This document shows, in pieces, positions 1-9,420 of a stretch of 21,256 bases of DNA (positions within the stretch are counted from its first letter, which is position 1; each line of letters begins with the position of its first letter). The notes under the pieces are model-generated. The model saw only the letters and a list, made by a program, of their open reading frames with translations. It had not been told where the DNA came from and did no database searches. This stretch comes from Chara braunii. Taxonomy: Eukaryota; Streptophyta; Charophyceae; Charales; Characeae. The DNA is taken from NCBI GenBank assembly GCA_003427395.1, contig BFEA01000085.1, positions 845,499 through 866,754 on the forward strand. Reading direction: 5' to 3'. The position numbers and the translations under genes were made by a program.

Positions 1-585
1 TGGCTGGGCTATGGCGCTGCCCTTGGCAGCGCCCTCCTCCTCTGCACGGCCGCACGTGCTGCACCTCGCCTCCCAGCGCTAGCAGCAGCCCACGAGCCTC
101 TGCTCAAGCAGCGCTGCCGCCAGCGTGCGAGTGCCTGAATGAGGCTGCCTGGCCAGAGCTCTTTCCTTTATGGAAAAGAGCTGGCCAGCTCTCGCAGCCT
201 GGCTGGGCTGGCCTGGGCCCCAGCAGCTTCCGGAAGGCCCCAAGATGCTGTCTGGATGCAGCAGCTACTGGGCTGCTGGGCCTCGTTCGGTTGGGAGCCC
301 AACTGTCTCTGTATGAGGCTGCAAATTTCGCCCAGGTCCTGCATTCTTTGGAAAGGCCCGGTAGGCCGTGGAAATGTGTTCGGTACTCGGCCTGTGTTTC
401 TTTCAACCAACTGGTGCGTCGCAACTGCCTGGACCCCGAATATGAAATTGAGGGAAGAGGGCCTCTTGCAAAAAGCCAGGCCCGCCTTCACTTAGGGCGG
501 GCACCTCCGCCTTCACTTAGGGCGGGTAAGGCTGCAGATGGGGCCCAGTAGGCCTACCGAGGACACTGATCCTCGCAACACGCCG
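1..585 (+). repeat. Dispersed repeat, left copy (inverted partner at 16150-16704)
   Basis: Read by eye, this segment aligns with the reverse complement of 16150-16704. Matching blocks include GGGCTATGGCGCTGCCCT near the start, CAGCAGCGCTGCCGCC near 110, CAACCAACTGG near 405 and CTTCACTTAGGGCG near 488 and 512. The copies are diverged and carry small indels, and the element probably continues left of the window. No convincing protein is encoded; the overlapping open frames of 60-120 codons on both strands look like chance. It could be part of an LTR or a non-autonomous transposon. I cannot assign a class because neither terminus is visible. Confidence 0.6.
481..526. repeat. Two tandem hairpin units, 25-bp period
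   Basis: The unit CCGCCTTCACTTAGGGCGGG occurs at 482 and again at 507. Each unit can fold through CCGCC against GGCGG. The opposite copy of the repeat, near 16202-16222, has only one diverged unit, so the doubling is specific to this copy. Confidence 0.75.
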
Positions 586-1410
586 CAATTTAACCAAGAC
601 TAAACTAATCTCCGATCGGATCCTTATAGGATCTTCCTCGGAACAACAACACTAGTTAGCATGGCAAAAAAAACATTGGGTTCATGCAGGAAAAAAAAAT
701 AAACTAAAAGGGGCAATGACTCAGTTTGCAAAAAATTAAAACCGCAGTTTGCAGGCTGTGGACCAGGAGACTGACTAACAGGGCTTTATTAGACTGTCGA
801 CACAGATTCACTATACGGATTGTTCTGACACAACTGACAGACCCATTTGGACTGATAACCTGGGACTGGACTGACACCAGATCTGACACGACAGACCGGG
901 ACAATACAGACAGATAGAAGAGGGACCGCAAACACAGCCTATGCGTAGGCTCAAGACTCACAGTCAACTGCAGGTGGAAGTCAGATGGGACGGTCAAACC
1001 GTTGGTGGCCTACTGACGACGCTTAGAGTGACAAACTAACAGATTCACTGACCTCGACGTAGGCAGCAAATTGACAGACCTGACAGACCAGTTCTGACAG
1101 ACTGACGGACTGATGGCCGACGGACAGGTGGTCGGAACGAATTCGCTCGATCAAGGTCTTCATTGGAGACCGCCGCTGGTCAACTGTGACCGAAGTACAG
1201 GAACCTGGCTGACTTATTGTGTGTCAACGTTCAAAGACTCCTAACTGAATCCACGTTGAAGTTCCAATCAATCTTCGCAAACAAATTGCCGACGATTTTC
1301 CGCAAATTGATATCCCCTAGAGGGTTTGCAAAACTGGTGCCCGGCCAAGCAGGCAGAGCCTGCCACTTTGAGGGTTGTCGTGCCCTCACGTCGCCGACAG
1401 ACTAATTGGG
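586..1410. other. Non-coding tract rich in CTGACAGAC-like words
   Basis: No credible gene is seen. From about 726 to 1130 the sequence is built from short, irregularly spaced variants of ACTGACAG and ACAGAC, for example near 832, 1070-1090 and 1095-1115. That suggests an old, scrambled short tandem repeat. Open frames on both strands are under 100 codons and share the compositional bias. Confidence 0.45.
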
Positions 1411-1419
1411 GTTGATGTC

Positions 1420-1670
1420 GTAATTAGTGTCGGCGTCGACTCGACCGGGTGACCTCTTTTTTTTTTTTCTTTTCCTTTCTCGCTAAACGCGCATTAGAAG
1501 TGGGCTGTTGTCTTCTTCTCTCTCCTTTTTTTTTTCTTTTCCTTTCTCGCCGACTCGACCGTAATTAGTGTCGGCGCCGACTCGACGTATTCAGTGTATT
1601 GATTGATGAGGTGGCGAGGAGGAGGAGGAACCCGAAGTAGAAGTGGGCTGTTGTCTTCTTCTCTCTCCTT
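1420..1670. repeat. Degenerate tandem duplication of about 142 bp with T-rich blocks
   Basis: GTAATTAGTGTCGGCG is found at 1420 and 1561. AAGTGGGCTGTTGTCTTCTT is found at 1498 and 1641. A block of Ts followed by CTTTTCCTTTCTCGC is found near 1457 and 1528. The offsets of 141-143 bp indicate two tandem copies, and the T-rich block is duplicated again inside the unit. Confidence 0.75.
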
Positions 1671-2008
1671 TGGTTATTCTCCCTCTCTCCTCCTTCGTCT
1701 GTGTATGATTCTCACCTCATTCTATCATTACACATATTACGAATGTTTGTCATTTCATCAGCAGATCGATAATCATAGGGACTGGTAATGTTGACGAGTA
1801 TCATCACGTCTGGGCTCATTGCAATATAATTGAAATTACTTAATTCTCATTGATATTCTGCTCCCTCCAGCCAATCAATGCACAGTTATTTCCAAAAATT
1901 CCAACCACGTTATTAACATGCACGAACCAACTAAGAAGAGAGTTTCAAGAAGTGAGGAGAGAAGGTTAACAACAATCGTATTTTTCATCACCACTTCAGG
2001 ACACCCTT
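1671..2008. other. AT-rich intergenic sequence, nothing assignable
   Basis: I see no gene, RNA or ordered repeat in this stretch apart from the first CACCACTTCAGG word near 1989, which belongs to the following repeat. Confidence 0.4.
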
Positions 2009-2225
2009 CACCACTTCAGGATGCTACCTGCCTAAGCAGGTGGTTTTCAGGGTCTTCAAACCTTTCACCACTTCAGGACCATTTACGATTTTCAGACTGC
2101 CCAAAACTCTCAATTCACCACTTCAGGATGCAGCCTGCCTAAACAGGTGGTTTTCAAGGTCTTCGGACCTTTCACCACTTCAGGACCATTCATGATTTTC
2201 AGACTGCCCAAAACTCTCACTTCAG
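2009..2225. repeat. Two tandem copies of a 107-bp unit
   Basis: CACCACTTCAGGATG occurs at 2009 and 2116, and each copy runs on through GGTGGTTTTCA, a CAGGACCATT block and CAGACTGCCCAAAACTCTCA. CACCACTTCAGG also occurs near 1989, 2068 and 2173, so the unit has internal periodicity. Each unit includes a small dyad of the form CCTGCCTAAGCAGG (CCTGC...GCAGG). Open frames through the repeat are a by-product of its two similar copies. Confidence 0.85.
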
Positions 2226-2304
2226 AATTTTCATTCCTGAATTTTCAGCTACCTGTTAACCGCTTGCGAGATCTCTTCTTCCTCCCAAACTCAAGCTCAC
2301 AGCT

Positions 2305-2665
2305 ATGGCGCAGGCCTGCACCCAACCTATCAAACCCATCAAGCGCCACCAACCCTCCTGAACCCGACACGCCACTCAACAGTCCAAATTCGATGCCCAC
2401 TTCAGATGAATTGTCCGCTCAACAGGGCAGGGTAGCTCCCAGGATGAAGAAGAAGAGCACCAGCGCTTGATGAAGAAGGAGATGGCTGCCACTTGGACAA
2501 ACACTTGCAAGAAGGGTTTCGATGGCGACCCTGCCTATCCCCAACAGCACCAGGTAAGAGGAGGCGCCTATCATTGCTCAGGGCCTGATGCCCAGCGCAG
2601 TCACAACACGAGCCAGGAAGCCCTAGCTATGGAGGAAGTGCCCTAGCAGCATGAAGATGATGCCG
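2305..2665 (+). pseudogene. Possible decayed exon of unknown gene
   Basis: One frame starting at ATG 2305 is interrupted by stops at about 2359 and 2407. From about 2419 it is open to 2645, giving a charged segment that begins near QDEEEEHQRLMKKEM. The segment contains CACCAG followed by GTAAGA at 2553, a strong match to a plant 5' splice site. I do not recognise the protein. What is visible is a short acidic and basic stretch, a likely donor and no supported upstream exon. It may be a gag-like or host exon remnant, or chance. Confidence 0.15.
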
Positions 2666-3150
2666 TATGTGAAATAACACAGCCCCCAAACAGCATGCGA
2701 CGTCCAGCAGCACTTCGTGGAAACAAATGAGGAGACAGAACCTGTTTTTCCTTGCCCTCGACACTTTTGTAGACTCCTGTTTTCCCTGACTCGACAGCCT
2801 ACAACCTAGGGACGACAGTCTATAGCCTAGGATGGAATCTAGACCTAAAATTGGCAAAAGGGAGGACAGAAACGACCTACAACTCGAGGGCAGAAAGGGC
2901 AAAACAGAATTGGGTTAGTCATTGGTATTCTACCATTCTGCTGCGCTGTCTTGTACTACGTGAGGGAGGTCAGTCCCGGTCAGGTCAGGACTTATATCCA
3001 AGTCTTCCACTGCAGTACAAAGCACCATTTTTGTATGTATCAAGATGTACACTGCTTGTTGAGATTCTACTGCACTGCATTGTCCATTCAGTCCTTTTTA
3101 TCACATTGCGGATCCTTGGCTATGTATGTACATCGCCCAACTGGGCATGC
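2666..3150. other. Intergenic sequence, nothing assignable
   Basis: No gene, RNA or repeat can be supported here. The open frame near 2851-3225 (+) has no recognisable domain and runs straight into the (GA)n array. Confidence 0.4.
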
Positions 3151-3938
3151 AACAGAGAGAGAGAGAGAGGGACCATTCTAACTAACTGCCCCCTCCCCCT
3201 TCCAAAAAAACACGATCACGTGTAGTATGTGCTCCAATCAGTTTCATATCTGATCCATGGTCCATTCAGACCCTGTTTAAGTTTAAAGAAAAACAATGCA
3301 TGCACGCACGAGCGAGATAGAGAAAGAGAGAGAGACCCCAATCTAACTAGCAACGCATCCTGCTCCCGCCCTCCCCCCCACGATCAAGTGTAGTATATGC
3401 TCCGATCAGCTTCATATCTGATCTGTGGTCCATCGAGACCTTCTGAAAAAAAGTAAAATAAAATTGCACGTACGTGCGCACCAGAGAGAGAGAGAGGGAG
3501 AGAGAGAGAGACTTTTAACTACGTTCCCCCCCTTCCCTTCCCCCCGCACGATGAAGTGTGGAATCTGCTCCATGGTCCATCGAGATCCTGAAAGCACTAG
3601 TACCTCCGAGCCTATTTTCGACAAGTACTGGTCTACCTCCAAACTTTCAGGAGGCCGAGCCCGCCGTTGATAAATCTGATCGGCGATCGTCGTTTCATTT
3701 CGACCTCCTGAAAGGTTGGAGGCCGAGTATTTTCGAACCGACATAGTGGTTAAAAAAAAAAAAAAAACCTGACGTGTGGGGTATGCACGAGAGAGAGAGA
3801 GAGAGGGAGGGAGAGACCCCAATCTATCCCACCCCCACCCCCAACGATGTAGTATCTGCTCTGATCAGTTTCAAATATGATCTGTGGTCAATCGAGACAC
3901 TTTTTAAAAGAAGGAAAAAGGAAAGTGGATGCGAGCAC

Positions 3939-3992
<54 letters not shown>

Positions 3993-4330
3993 AATCTAAT
4001 CAGTTGAAAATCTGATCTGTGGTCCGTTGTACATTCCCCCCCCCGCCCCCCTCCAAACACGATCATGTGTTCCGATCAGTTTCATATCTGAGCGGTGGTC
4101 CATTGGGACCCCTTTTTATTTATGAAAAAAAAGAAAGGAAAAACCGTACACAAGCACGCGCATGGGCGCACACATGATCATGAGAGAGAGAGACACCCCA
4201 ACGTACCCAAATACCGCCCCCCCACCAGCACCACCCTAACAAGTGTAGAATCTGTTCCAATAAGTTTCATATCTGATCCGTGGTTCATCGCGGCCCCTTT
4301 TTTTAGGGGGGAAAAAACGCACGTGTGAGC
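3150..4330. repeat. Degenerate tandem array with (GA)n in each unit
   Basis: About seven diverged copies share one order: a (GA)n tract, a C-rich spacer, CACGATCAAGTGTAG-like sequence, TTCATATCTGATCTGTGGTC-like sequence, an A-rich stretch, then the next (GA)n. The ATCTGATC...GTGGTCCAT anchor recurs near 3247, 3413, 3560, 3875, 4010, 4086 and 4269. The (GA)n tracts lie at about 3154-3169, 3483-3511, 3789-3816 and 3941-3990. Unit length varies from about 75 to 180 bp. Poly-E/R and poly-S/L open frames here are microsatellite artefacts. Confidence 0.8.
3590..3752. repeat. Small insert with inverted repeat inside the (GA)n array
   Basis: This segment has no counterpart in the other array units. 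CCTCCAAACTTTCAGGAGG near 3638 pairs with CCTCCTGAAAGGTTGGAGG near 3704, with one mismatch. A GAGCCTATTTTCGA-like word also repeats as GAGTATTTTCGAA near 3725. It resembles a small foldback or MITE-like insertion. Terminal repeats and target duplications are not clear. Confidence 0.4.
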
Positions 4331-4358
4331 GCACAGTCGCCCGCACGCGCGCGCGCGC

Positions 4359-4442
4359 GAGAGAGAGAGAGGGACTGCATCAAACAACAATGCTCAGGTG
4401 AGCCTAAACAAGAAGAGCACGGGCGATCGCCCGTGCGCGCGC

Positions 4443-4507
<65 letters not shown>

Positions 4508-4594
4508 NGAGAGAGAGAGAGAGAGGACTGCATCAACAACAATGCACAGGTGAGCCTAAACAAGAAAAGCACGGGCGATCGCCCGTGCGCGCGC

Positions 4595-4646
<52 letters not shown>

Positions 4647-4680
4647 ATCAAAACCAATGCACAGGTGAGCCTGAAAACCA
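4359..4680. repeat. Compound tandem array: (GA)n, GCATCAA...CAGGTGAGCC, 20-bp palindrome
   Basis: Copies begin near 4372, 4526 and 4643. Each starts at the end of a (GA)n tract with an ACTGCATCAA-like word and continues through CAGGTGAGCCT. The first two also contain a perfect palindrome, GCACGGGCGATCGCCCGTGC, at 4417-4436 and 4569-4588, followed by alternating GCGCGCG. Tracts of (GA)n lie at 4445-4526 and 4597-4642. The base at 4508 is N, so the true tract length is not certain. Each unit carries CAG followed by GTGAG, which looks like a splice donor. Confidence 0.85.
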
Positions 4681-4740
4681 CCCCGACCCCGCCCTCACCC
4701 ACTCCCCAACCAACAAACCCCCCACCCATCCTCATTCTAG

Positions 4741-5943
4741 CACTATTTCCTCCATTGTATTGCGGGTGAAGCCGCAACAGGTAACCTTGTGTATTTTTAT
4801 TATTTTTGTCCTGTTTTATTTTTGGTCAAGGTCTGTGTGTGCCAAGTCTGGTGTTCGCTGGTGTCTCGGAGATGACTGTTTTGGCAAGCCCTGCAAATCC
4901 TGAAAGACTGGAAAGAGTGAATTTTGCATGAAAACACATTTTGCGTTGGGGTTTTAGGCTCCTTTGATCTTTTTTTCCTTTTGTTTTTTTTTGCGGTTGT
5001 TTATTTGGAGTCCGCTCTATGGACTGGTGATAAATCTGGTTTAAAAGGTGTGGGGCGTTTTTTATAACGAAAACTTTTTTGGTTACTTGTGGCAGACCCT
5101 GAAAAAAACCTGAAAATTTTGGGCCCTGTTAACTGCTTCTCTTGCTTGGGGGCTCAACCTACCGAGTGGAATAGGCTGGCGGTGCAAGACAAAAAGATCT
5201 GGTTTCACGCTGTTGCTGGTCGGTTTTCCTTTTAGGGTGCATGGCTCAAATCAGCGTCAGGAAAAAGAGGCTCCAACGTACTGTGGTTTGATCTTGTGGT
5301 GTTGAACTGGCTGTGAACTCATGACCTGGTTTTATTGTTCTTGGTTCCTGCAAATGACCTGGTTGTTATTGTTCTTGGTGCATGCAAATCAGCCAGCGGG
5401 CCTTGGGGGTACCCATTTCAGATAGTTCAGATAGTCTTAACCCTGTGGAATTGGGTCTTACGCTGTGTTTTCCATTGTACTATGTCGTACAGGAGCACGT
5501 CATTCCCAAGTTGGAATGGGTTATCGACAGAGAGAAGAAGATGACTCATGCCGAATTGATGGAAAGGTGAGTGAATCATCTTTGCCTTTTTTTGGTTTTT
5601 GTTTTCTTTTTGGTCTGGGTGTGTTATAGCAAGGCATGCAAGGATCAGACCTCGCACATTATGTCAAATCAGCTGGCTGGTTGGTTGTGTGGAAGGGATG
5701 ACATTTAAGTTTTAAGCCACCAGGACCTGTCGCCAATCCGAGTTCTTTGGATGAACAGTGCTACCAGACCAGAATGGCTTGCAGCATTAGCCAAGAAAGA
5801 AAATCGGTGAGCTGCTGGCAGTCCTTTTTTTCCTGGCATGCAGTGCAAAGCTCTGGGTAAAGAGGAGGTACTGCATTCACACTTGTCAACAAGATGGTCT
5901 TGGCAACCGACTTCTTGGGTCCCGACTACCGCCAGACCAATGA
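4741..5943 (+). CDS. Candidate multi-exon gene fragment, unrecognised product
   Basis: Four phase-compatible open segments can be chained: 4741-4780 (after ...TTCTAG, before GTAACC), 5493-5566 (after GTACAG, before GTGAGT), 5717-5806 (after TTTTAAG, before GTGAGC) and 5844-5943 (after GCATGCAG, ending at TGA 5941-5943). The second segment reads EHVIPKLEWVIDREKKM and the third contains SPIRVLWMNSATRPEWLAAL. I recognise no family. Support is limited: the last intron would be only 37 nt, shorter than usual plant introns; a second reading frame through the same segments is also open; and no start codon exon is identified. I rate it as plausible remnant or chance. The T-rich stretches between the segments look intron-like. 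Confidence 0.22.
5321..5386. repeat. Tandem duplication, 33-bp unit
   Basis: ATGACCTGGTT, TTATTGTTCTTGGT and TGCAAAT occur in the same order at 5321 and 5354, with a few substitutions. Confidence 0.85.
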
Positions 5944-6299
5944 GCTATTTCCAAGCTGACCCCCAGTTGCGCTGAGCTTCTATTCTATTGCCTGAATGCC
6001 GACTGCTATGGATTTCAAATATGGGTCTGCACATAGAGTGCATGGCAAGAGTTGAGCCTTGCTTCTGCCATATCCATTGGGTGAATCATCAGCGTGATGT
6101 TTTGGTCTGGCCATGTGAAGTGCTATGTTCTGTCACATGGTTGTTGTGGAAGGATACAAATCAGGGGAGACAGGTAGTATGCTCAAGGCTTCCGAGGTTG
6201 TGTTTGCATGTCCAGTCTGTCCAGGGTAAAATCGCTCCAAGAATGTTTTACTGTCTTGACGCAAAAAAAACGTATGTACGCTGTATATGAACCATATTT
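5944..6299. other. Intergenic sequence, nothing assignable
   Basis: No gene is supported. GTGAATCATC, a TTTTGGTCTGG-like word and a TGGTTGTTGTGGAAGGAT-like word near 6079-6160 resemble the order seen at 5571-5705, so an old duplication is possible but weak. Confidence 0.3.
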
Positions 6300-6460
6300 G
6301 TGGCGCACCAGTGCATCAGTGCGGTGTGGGCCAGTGCGCAGTGCGCTGTGCGTTGGAATGAGAGTGCGCGCACTGTGCCCAGTGCAGTCCGCCGAGGGAG
6401 GTGCACCCTGTGCGTGGAAAAAAAAAAATTCCCCCACAGAGAGAGAGAGAGAGAGAGACC
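6300..6460. repeat. GTGC/GCGC-rich cluster followed by A-run and (GA)n
   Basis: The words GTGCGC, AGTGCG and GTGCAC recur many times between 6305 and 6410, then come a run of As at about 6418-6428 and (GA)n at 6438-6458. A similar cluster on the opposite strand lies at 15470-15565, also next to an A/T run. Confidence 0.55.
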
Positions 6461-7337
6461 AAAGGGTCCCCATCACGCCAATTTGAGGGCCCCTACAGGT
6501 ACCTCGAATGGCTCCTAGAATATATGTGGAGTCATTGAGGACCACTCCTTCAACGAGAAGGATGGGCACGCCATATGTGGAAGAGGTGGGAGCAGACCAC
6601 CAATATGACGCGGGTCCTAGTTCAGGGCTGTAGCTGGGCAGTTATGGGTCACCAATTCAGCTAGACGCTGTTTGTGTCTCCACGTGATTCTGAGGGCCTC
6701 CCTCCACCACTCACCAAACGTATATAACATTAGTAATTTAGTAGAATGAATCGTCTGCTAAAACATGGAATCATACACCGCCATATGCTATGTCTTTTGT
6801 GCATGTGGTGAGTAGTGGAGCAGGCCTCACTGAGCGTATTCATAAGAAAACAAAAACAAAAAAAGCGAGAGAGCTACAGGCATCTTCATCGTTAGTTCCT
6901 AACCCATAACTGCCGACCTGCAGACCTGAATGCCAATCTGCAGCATATATTGGTTGTCGGCTGGCTGTGTAAAACACATGTTGTGACTTCTGTGAAGCTT
7001 TGCGGGGCAGGTCGCTATTGGGCAACTTCCCCCTTCTTGCAAAATTTTCCCACCACTGTGTGGGATTTGCAGAAGGGACGGGGAGGGACAGTTTCCACAC
7101 CCTGCCTTTGAAAAAAAGTTGGAATGAGCCCTATTTTCATGATTCGCCAAGGGCCTGCGGAAATCGAAATTCTGCAGCCCTTGCCCCAAAATTTTTTTTG
7201 ATCCGGGGGCGCAGCCGGTTTCTGAACTCGCGTGCTGAGTTTAACATTTTTGCCAAATTGGGGGCCCTAAGAAATTACAAAACCCCTAGGCTACCAGTTG
7301 TCTGATTGCAGGTTGTCCTGGCCGGACATCCTGTGTG
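6461..7337. other. Intergenic sequence with no supported gene
   Basis: Several open frames of 60-100 codons exist on both strands, but none shows a domain, consistent composition or clear splice context. One minus-strand segment near 6480-6640 has protein-like composition and is noted under rejected items. Confidence 0.4.
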
Positions 7338-7363
7338 GAGTTGTCTGGGATCCCGGACAACTC
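7338..7363. repeat. Near-perfect 26-bp palindrome
   Basis: GAGTTGTC and GACAACTC flank a centre of GGGATCCC, with one unpaired position on each side. Related GTTGTC...GACAAC words occur at 15368-15385. Confidence 0.85.
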
Positions 7364-7551
7364 ATTTTTCCGTGTTTGGGAGGGAAAAAAAATAAATAAT
7401 ATATTGGTCTGTGTTGCGCATCACCAGGGGACCCCCCCAAAAAAATTTGAGGTCATTCAGAGCAAAAAACAAAAAAAAATGAAAACAGTGCTGGGGCTGG
7501 GGGGAATCATCCTGGGAATGTGTGAAAGGCCCGGTGCTGCAGCTGCTGCAT

Positions 7552-7682
7552 ATGTGCACACACTGTACGCACACACACTATTTACAACCACACGACAAAC
7601 ACACTTACGCACACTATGTAGTATCTACCCATGCATGCGTGACACACACACAGACACACACACACACACACATGCACATGAA
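7552..7682. repeat. Interrupted (CA)n microsatellite
   Basis: CACACA-rich blocks near 7556-7610 and 7644-7675 are separated by short unique sequence. Histidine/threonine-rich frames across it are artefacts. Confidence 0.8.
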
Positions 7683-7854
7683 ACGGTTTTCACCTTTGCA
7701 GTAGCAGATGCAGATATCAGGGCTCGATCCCTGGACCTCACTCACCTGTGTATAGTACCCCGTAGGTTTGTCGTAGGTGTATAGGAGTTAGGTCTCAAAT
7801 TGTAGATCTGTCAGATAGGGGTCAAGAGTGTTGTAGAGGTCGTAGCTGTAGCCA

Positions 7855-7918
7855 CTCTGAAAGATCAAGGTCGTAGCTGCTACAGTTCTGAGAGGTCAAG
7901 GTCGTAGCTGCTACAGAA
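7855..7918. repeat. Tandem 31-bp unit containing GTAGCTGCTAC
   Basis: TCAAGGTCGTAGCTGCTACAG occurs at 7865 and 7896, preceded by TCTGAAAGA or TCTGAGAGG. A diverged form near 7836-7853 (GGTCGTAGCTGTAGCC) suggests an older third copy. GTAGC and GCTAC form a short dyad in each unit. Confidence 0.8.
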
Positions 7919-7919
7919 C

Positions 7920-7970
7920 CCGAAAGGCCAAGTGTGTAGACTTCCGGAAGCTCCGGAAGTGGCCTTTCGG
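7920..7970. repeat. Nested hairpin
   Basis: CCGAAAGGCCA (7920-7930) pairs exactly with TGGCCTTTCGG (7960-7970). Inside it, ACTTCCGGA (7940-7948) pairs exactly with TCCGGAAGT (7952-7960). One 9-nt segment (7931-7939) would bulge out. No gene context supports a specific role. Confidence 0.8.
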
Positions 7971-8683
7971 TCTCCGGAGGTCAAGTCTGAGGCAAGTGGG
8001 CAAGTGGTGAGCCAAACTGCGTTATGTCGACAATGCGAGTGCATTGAGTTGGCAGTACAAACCCATCAGTCAATGGTACCAGTCCAGCAAGTACCATGAG
8101 GGACTGTGTACCATGGGCCGTTGGAAAGGGGCAGACCAGCGTTCAACAGAAGTATAAATCAAGAGGCAGCGCCCAGCCATTCATTCATTCTAGCGGAAGC
8201 GGTGCGGAAGTGCTGCTTGGGCGACTTGTGCGAGGTGGTCTGCATGCAAGGGACCCGACTGTCCACACCTTGCCAGAGTGTATCACAATGCATGCCACGT
8301 TACCAATCACACAGATTATGAACCATCACACAGCGCAGCTTATATTATCTCCAACACATTATAAGAGTATCTCGAGTTCAAGAGCCAACAGTGCGATATG
8401 TCTCTCCCTCTCATTCAACCGCAATGTGAGGCCTGGCTCAAGCGCCACCTCTCAACAACAAGTTAAATGCAGAACAGGTATGTCTCCACCATAGCCAACT
8501 TTGTATACCTGCCCCTTCTGTCTCACTCTCTCTCCCTCAAGATCTCTGTCTCAGTTCTCTTCTCTCATCATCCATATCTCTGAGCTTTGAGTGGGCGCCC
8601 AGGCGCCAGTCTATTTGCCATCTGTTGTATGCATGCAAGTTGCAGAATGAAATGAGTTTGATTGCACACACGCTCATGGACTC

Positions 8684-8688
<5 letters not shown>
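7971..8688. other. Intergenic sequence; possible TATA-like word
   Basis: TATAAAT at 8153-8159 lies in mixed sequence, but no supported gene begins downstream. An open frame runs 8096-8494 (+, 132 codons) without any recognisable domain. Sequence at 8510-8580 is pyrimidine-rich (CTCTCTC-type). None of this is sufficient to call a promoter or gene. Confidence 0.25.

Positions 8689-8753
<65 letters not shown>
8689..8753. repeat. (CA)n microsatellite
   Basis: About 32 uninterrupted CA units. Open frames across it are artefacts. Confidence 0.95.
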
Positions 8754-8757
<4 letters not shown>

Positions 8758-9200
8758 ATACTTGTGCAGGGTGTCAGGGACACATAAACACACGCATGTT
8801 GCCCTCATCATCACCTATGACATGCATGCATGTATAGCAACAACAACCAGAATCAAAGATAGCATTGAAAGGTGCGCTGTGAACAACAAACACGAACAAT
8901 AAAACAGAACGAAGCAGAACACGCGCACTACCACCGTAGCAAGTTCAGAGTGCTCAACACAATAACGAACTGCATGTCTCTGTATCTCTCTCTGTTTCAC
9001 AATCTTTGTCTCCCACNCAGCATGGTATGAAGACGGCACAAGAATGAGCCACATGACACTGAAGATAACACATGTATCTTTCTCTGTCTCTCTACCACCC
9101 TCGCAGCCCACCGACGCAGACACACACACGAATTAAGCAAACTGCACCCCGAAAAAAGACAGGCACACGCCGATGGACACACAAAATGAACCACATCTTG
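8754..9200. other. Sequence 3' of the hAT transposase, nothing assignable
   Basis: This is where the 3' end of the hAT element would be expected. I could not identify a terminal inverted repeat or an 8-bp target duplication by eye. The base at 9017 is N. Confidence 0.35.
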
Positions 9201-9420
9201 CTACTCCGCGTCATCCTCAGTGTCATGAGAGCCATCCCCATCTCCACCAAAATCTCCACCCCTCAGACGAGCCTCCTCAGCATAGTCACTACCGGACATC
9301 TCATCCGAGGTGCTGCCATCATCATTGTGGTCAGGATCGTCATCGAGAACTCGAGAAGAGACTTTTCGTCTCTCCGTCACCTGCCTGAGACCTTGTGCAC
9401 ACACCGCTGACAATGCCACG
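9201..9420 (-). CDS. Acidic C-terminal tail of the hAT protein, second frame change
   Basis: In a third phase, overlapping the end of the AT-hook frame, the sequence reads QVTERRKVSSRV then DDDPDHNDDGSTSDEMSGSD and ends at a stop at 9201-9203. Acidic, Gly/Asp-rich C-termini are common in plant DUF659 proteins. The switch from the AT-hook frame lies around 9400. CAGGCAG followed by GTGACG there could be a donor, but a plain indel is simpler. Confidence 0.45.

Noticed and set aside
550-660. Possible tRNA-like or primer-binding segment
   Set aside because: No cloverleaf with conserved arms could be built by eye.
3774-4903. Open frames made of Arg-Glu or Ser-Leu repeats
   Set aside because: They are translations of (GA)n tracts and appear in several phases on both strands, so they are not genes.
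6480-6640. Minus-strand open segment with VPILLVEGVVLNDSTYILG
   Set aside because: Composition is protein-like and weak AG/GT borders exist, but it runs into the (GA)n tract and has no recognised family, so I did not list it as a gene.
8096-8494. 132-codon plus frame with ATG at 8096
   Set aside because: No domain, and a TATAAAT lies inside the frame instead of upstream; length is within chance range.
8754-9200. hAT 3' terminal inverted repeat
   Set aside because: No convincing CAGGG-type terminus or 8-bp duplication could be paired with the other side, which is itself disrupted.
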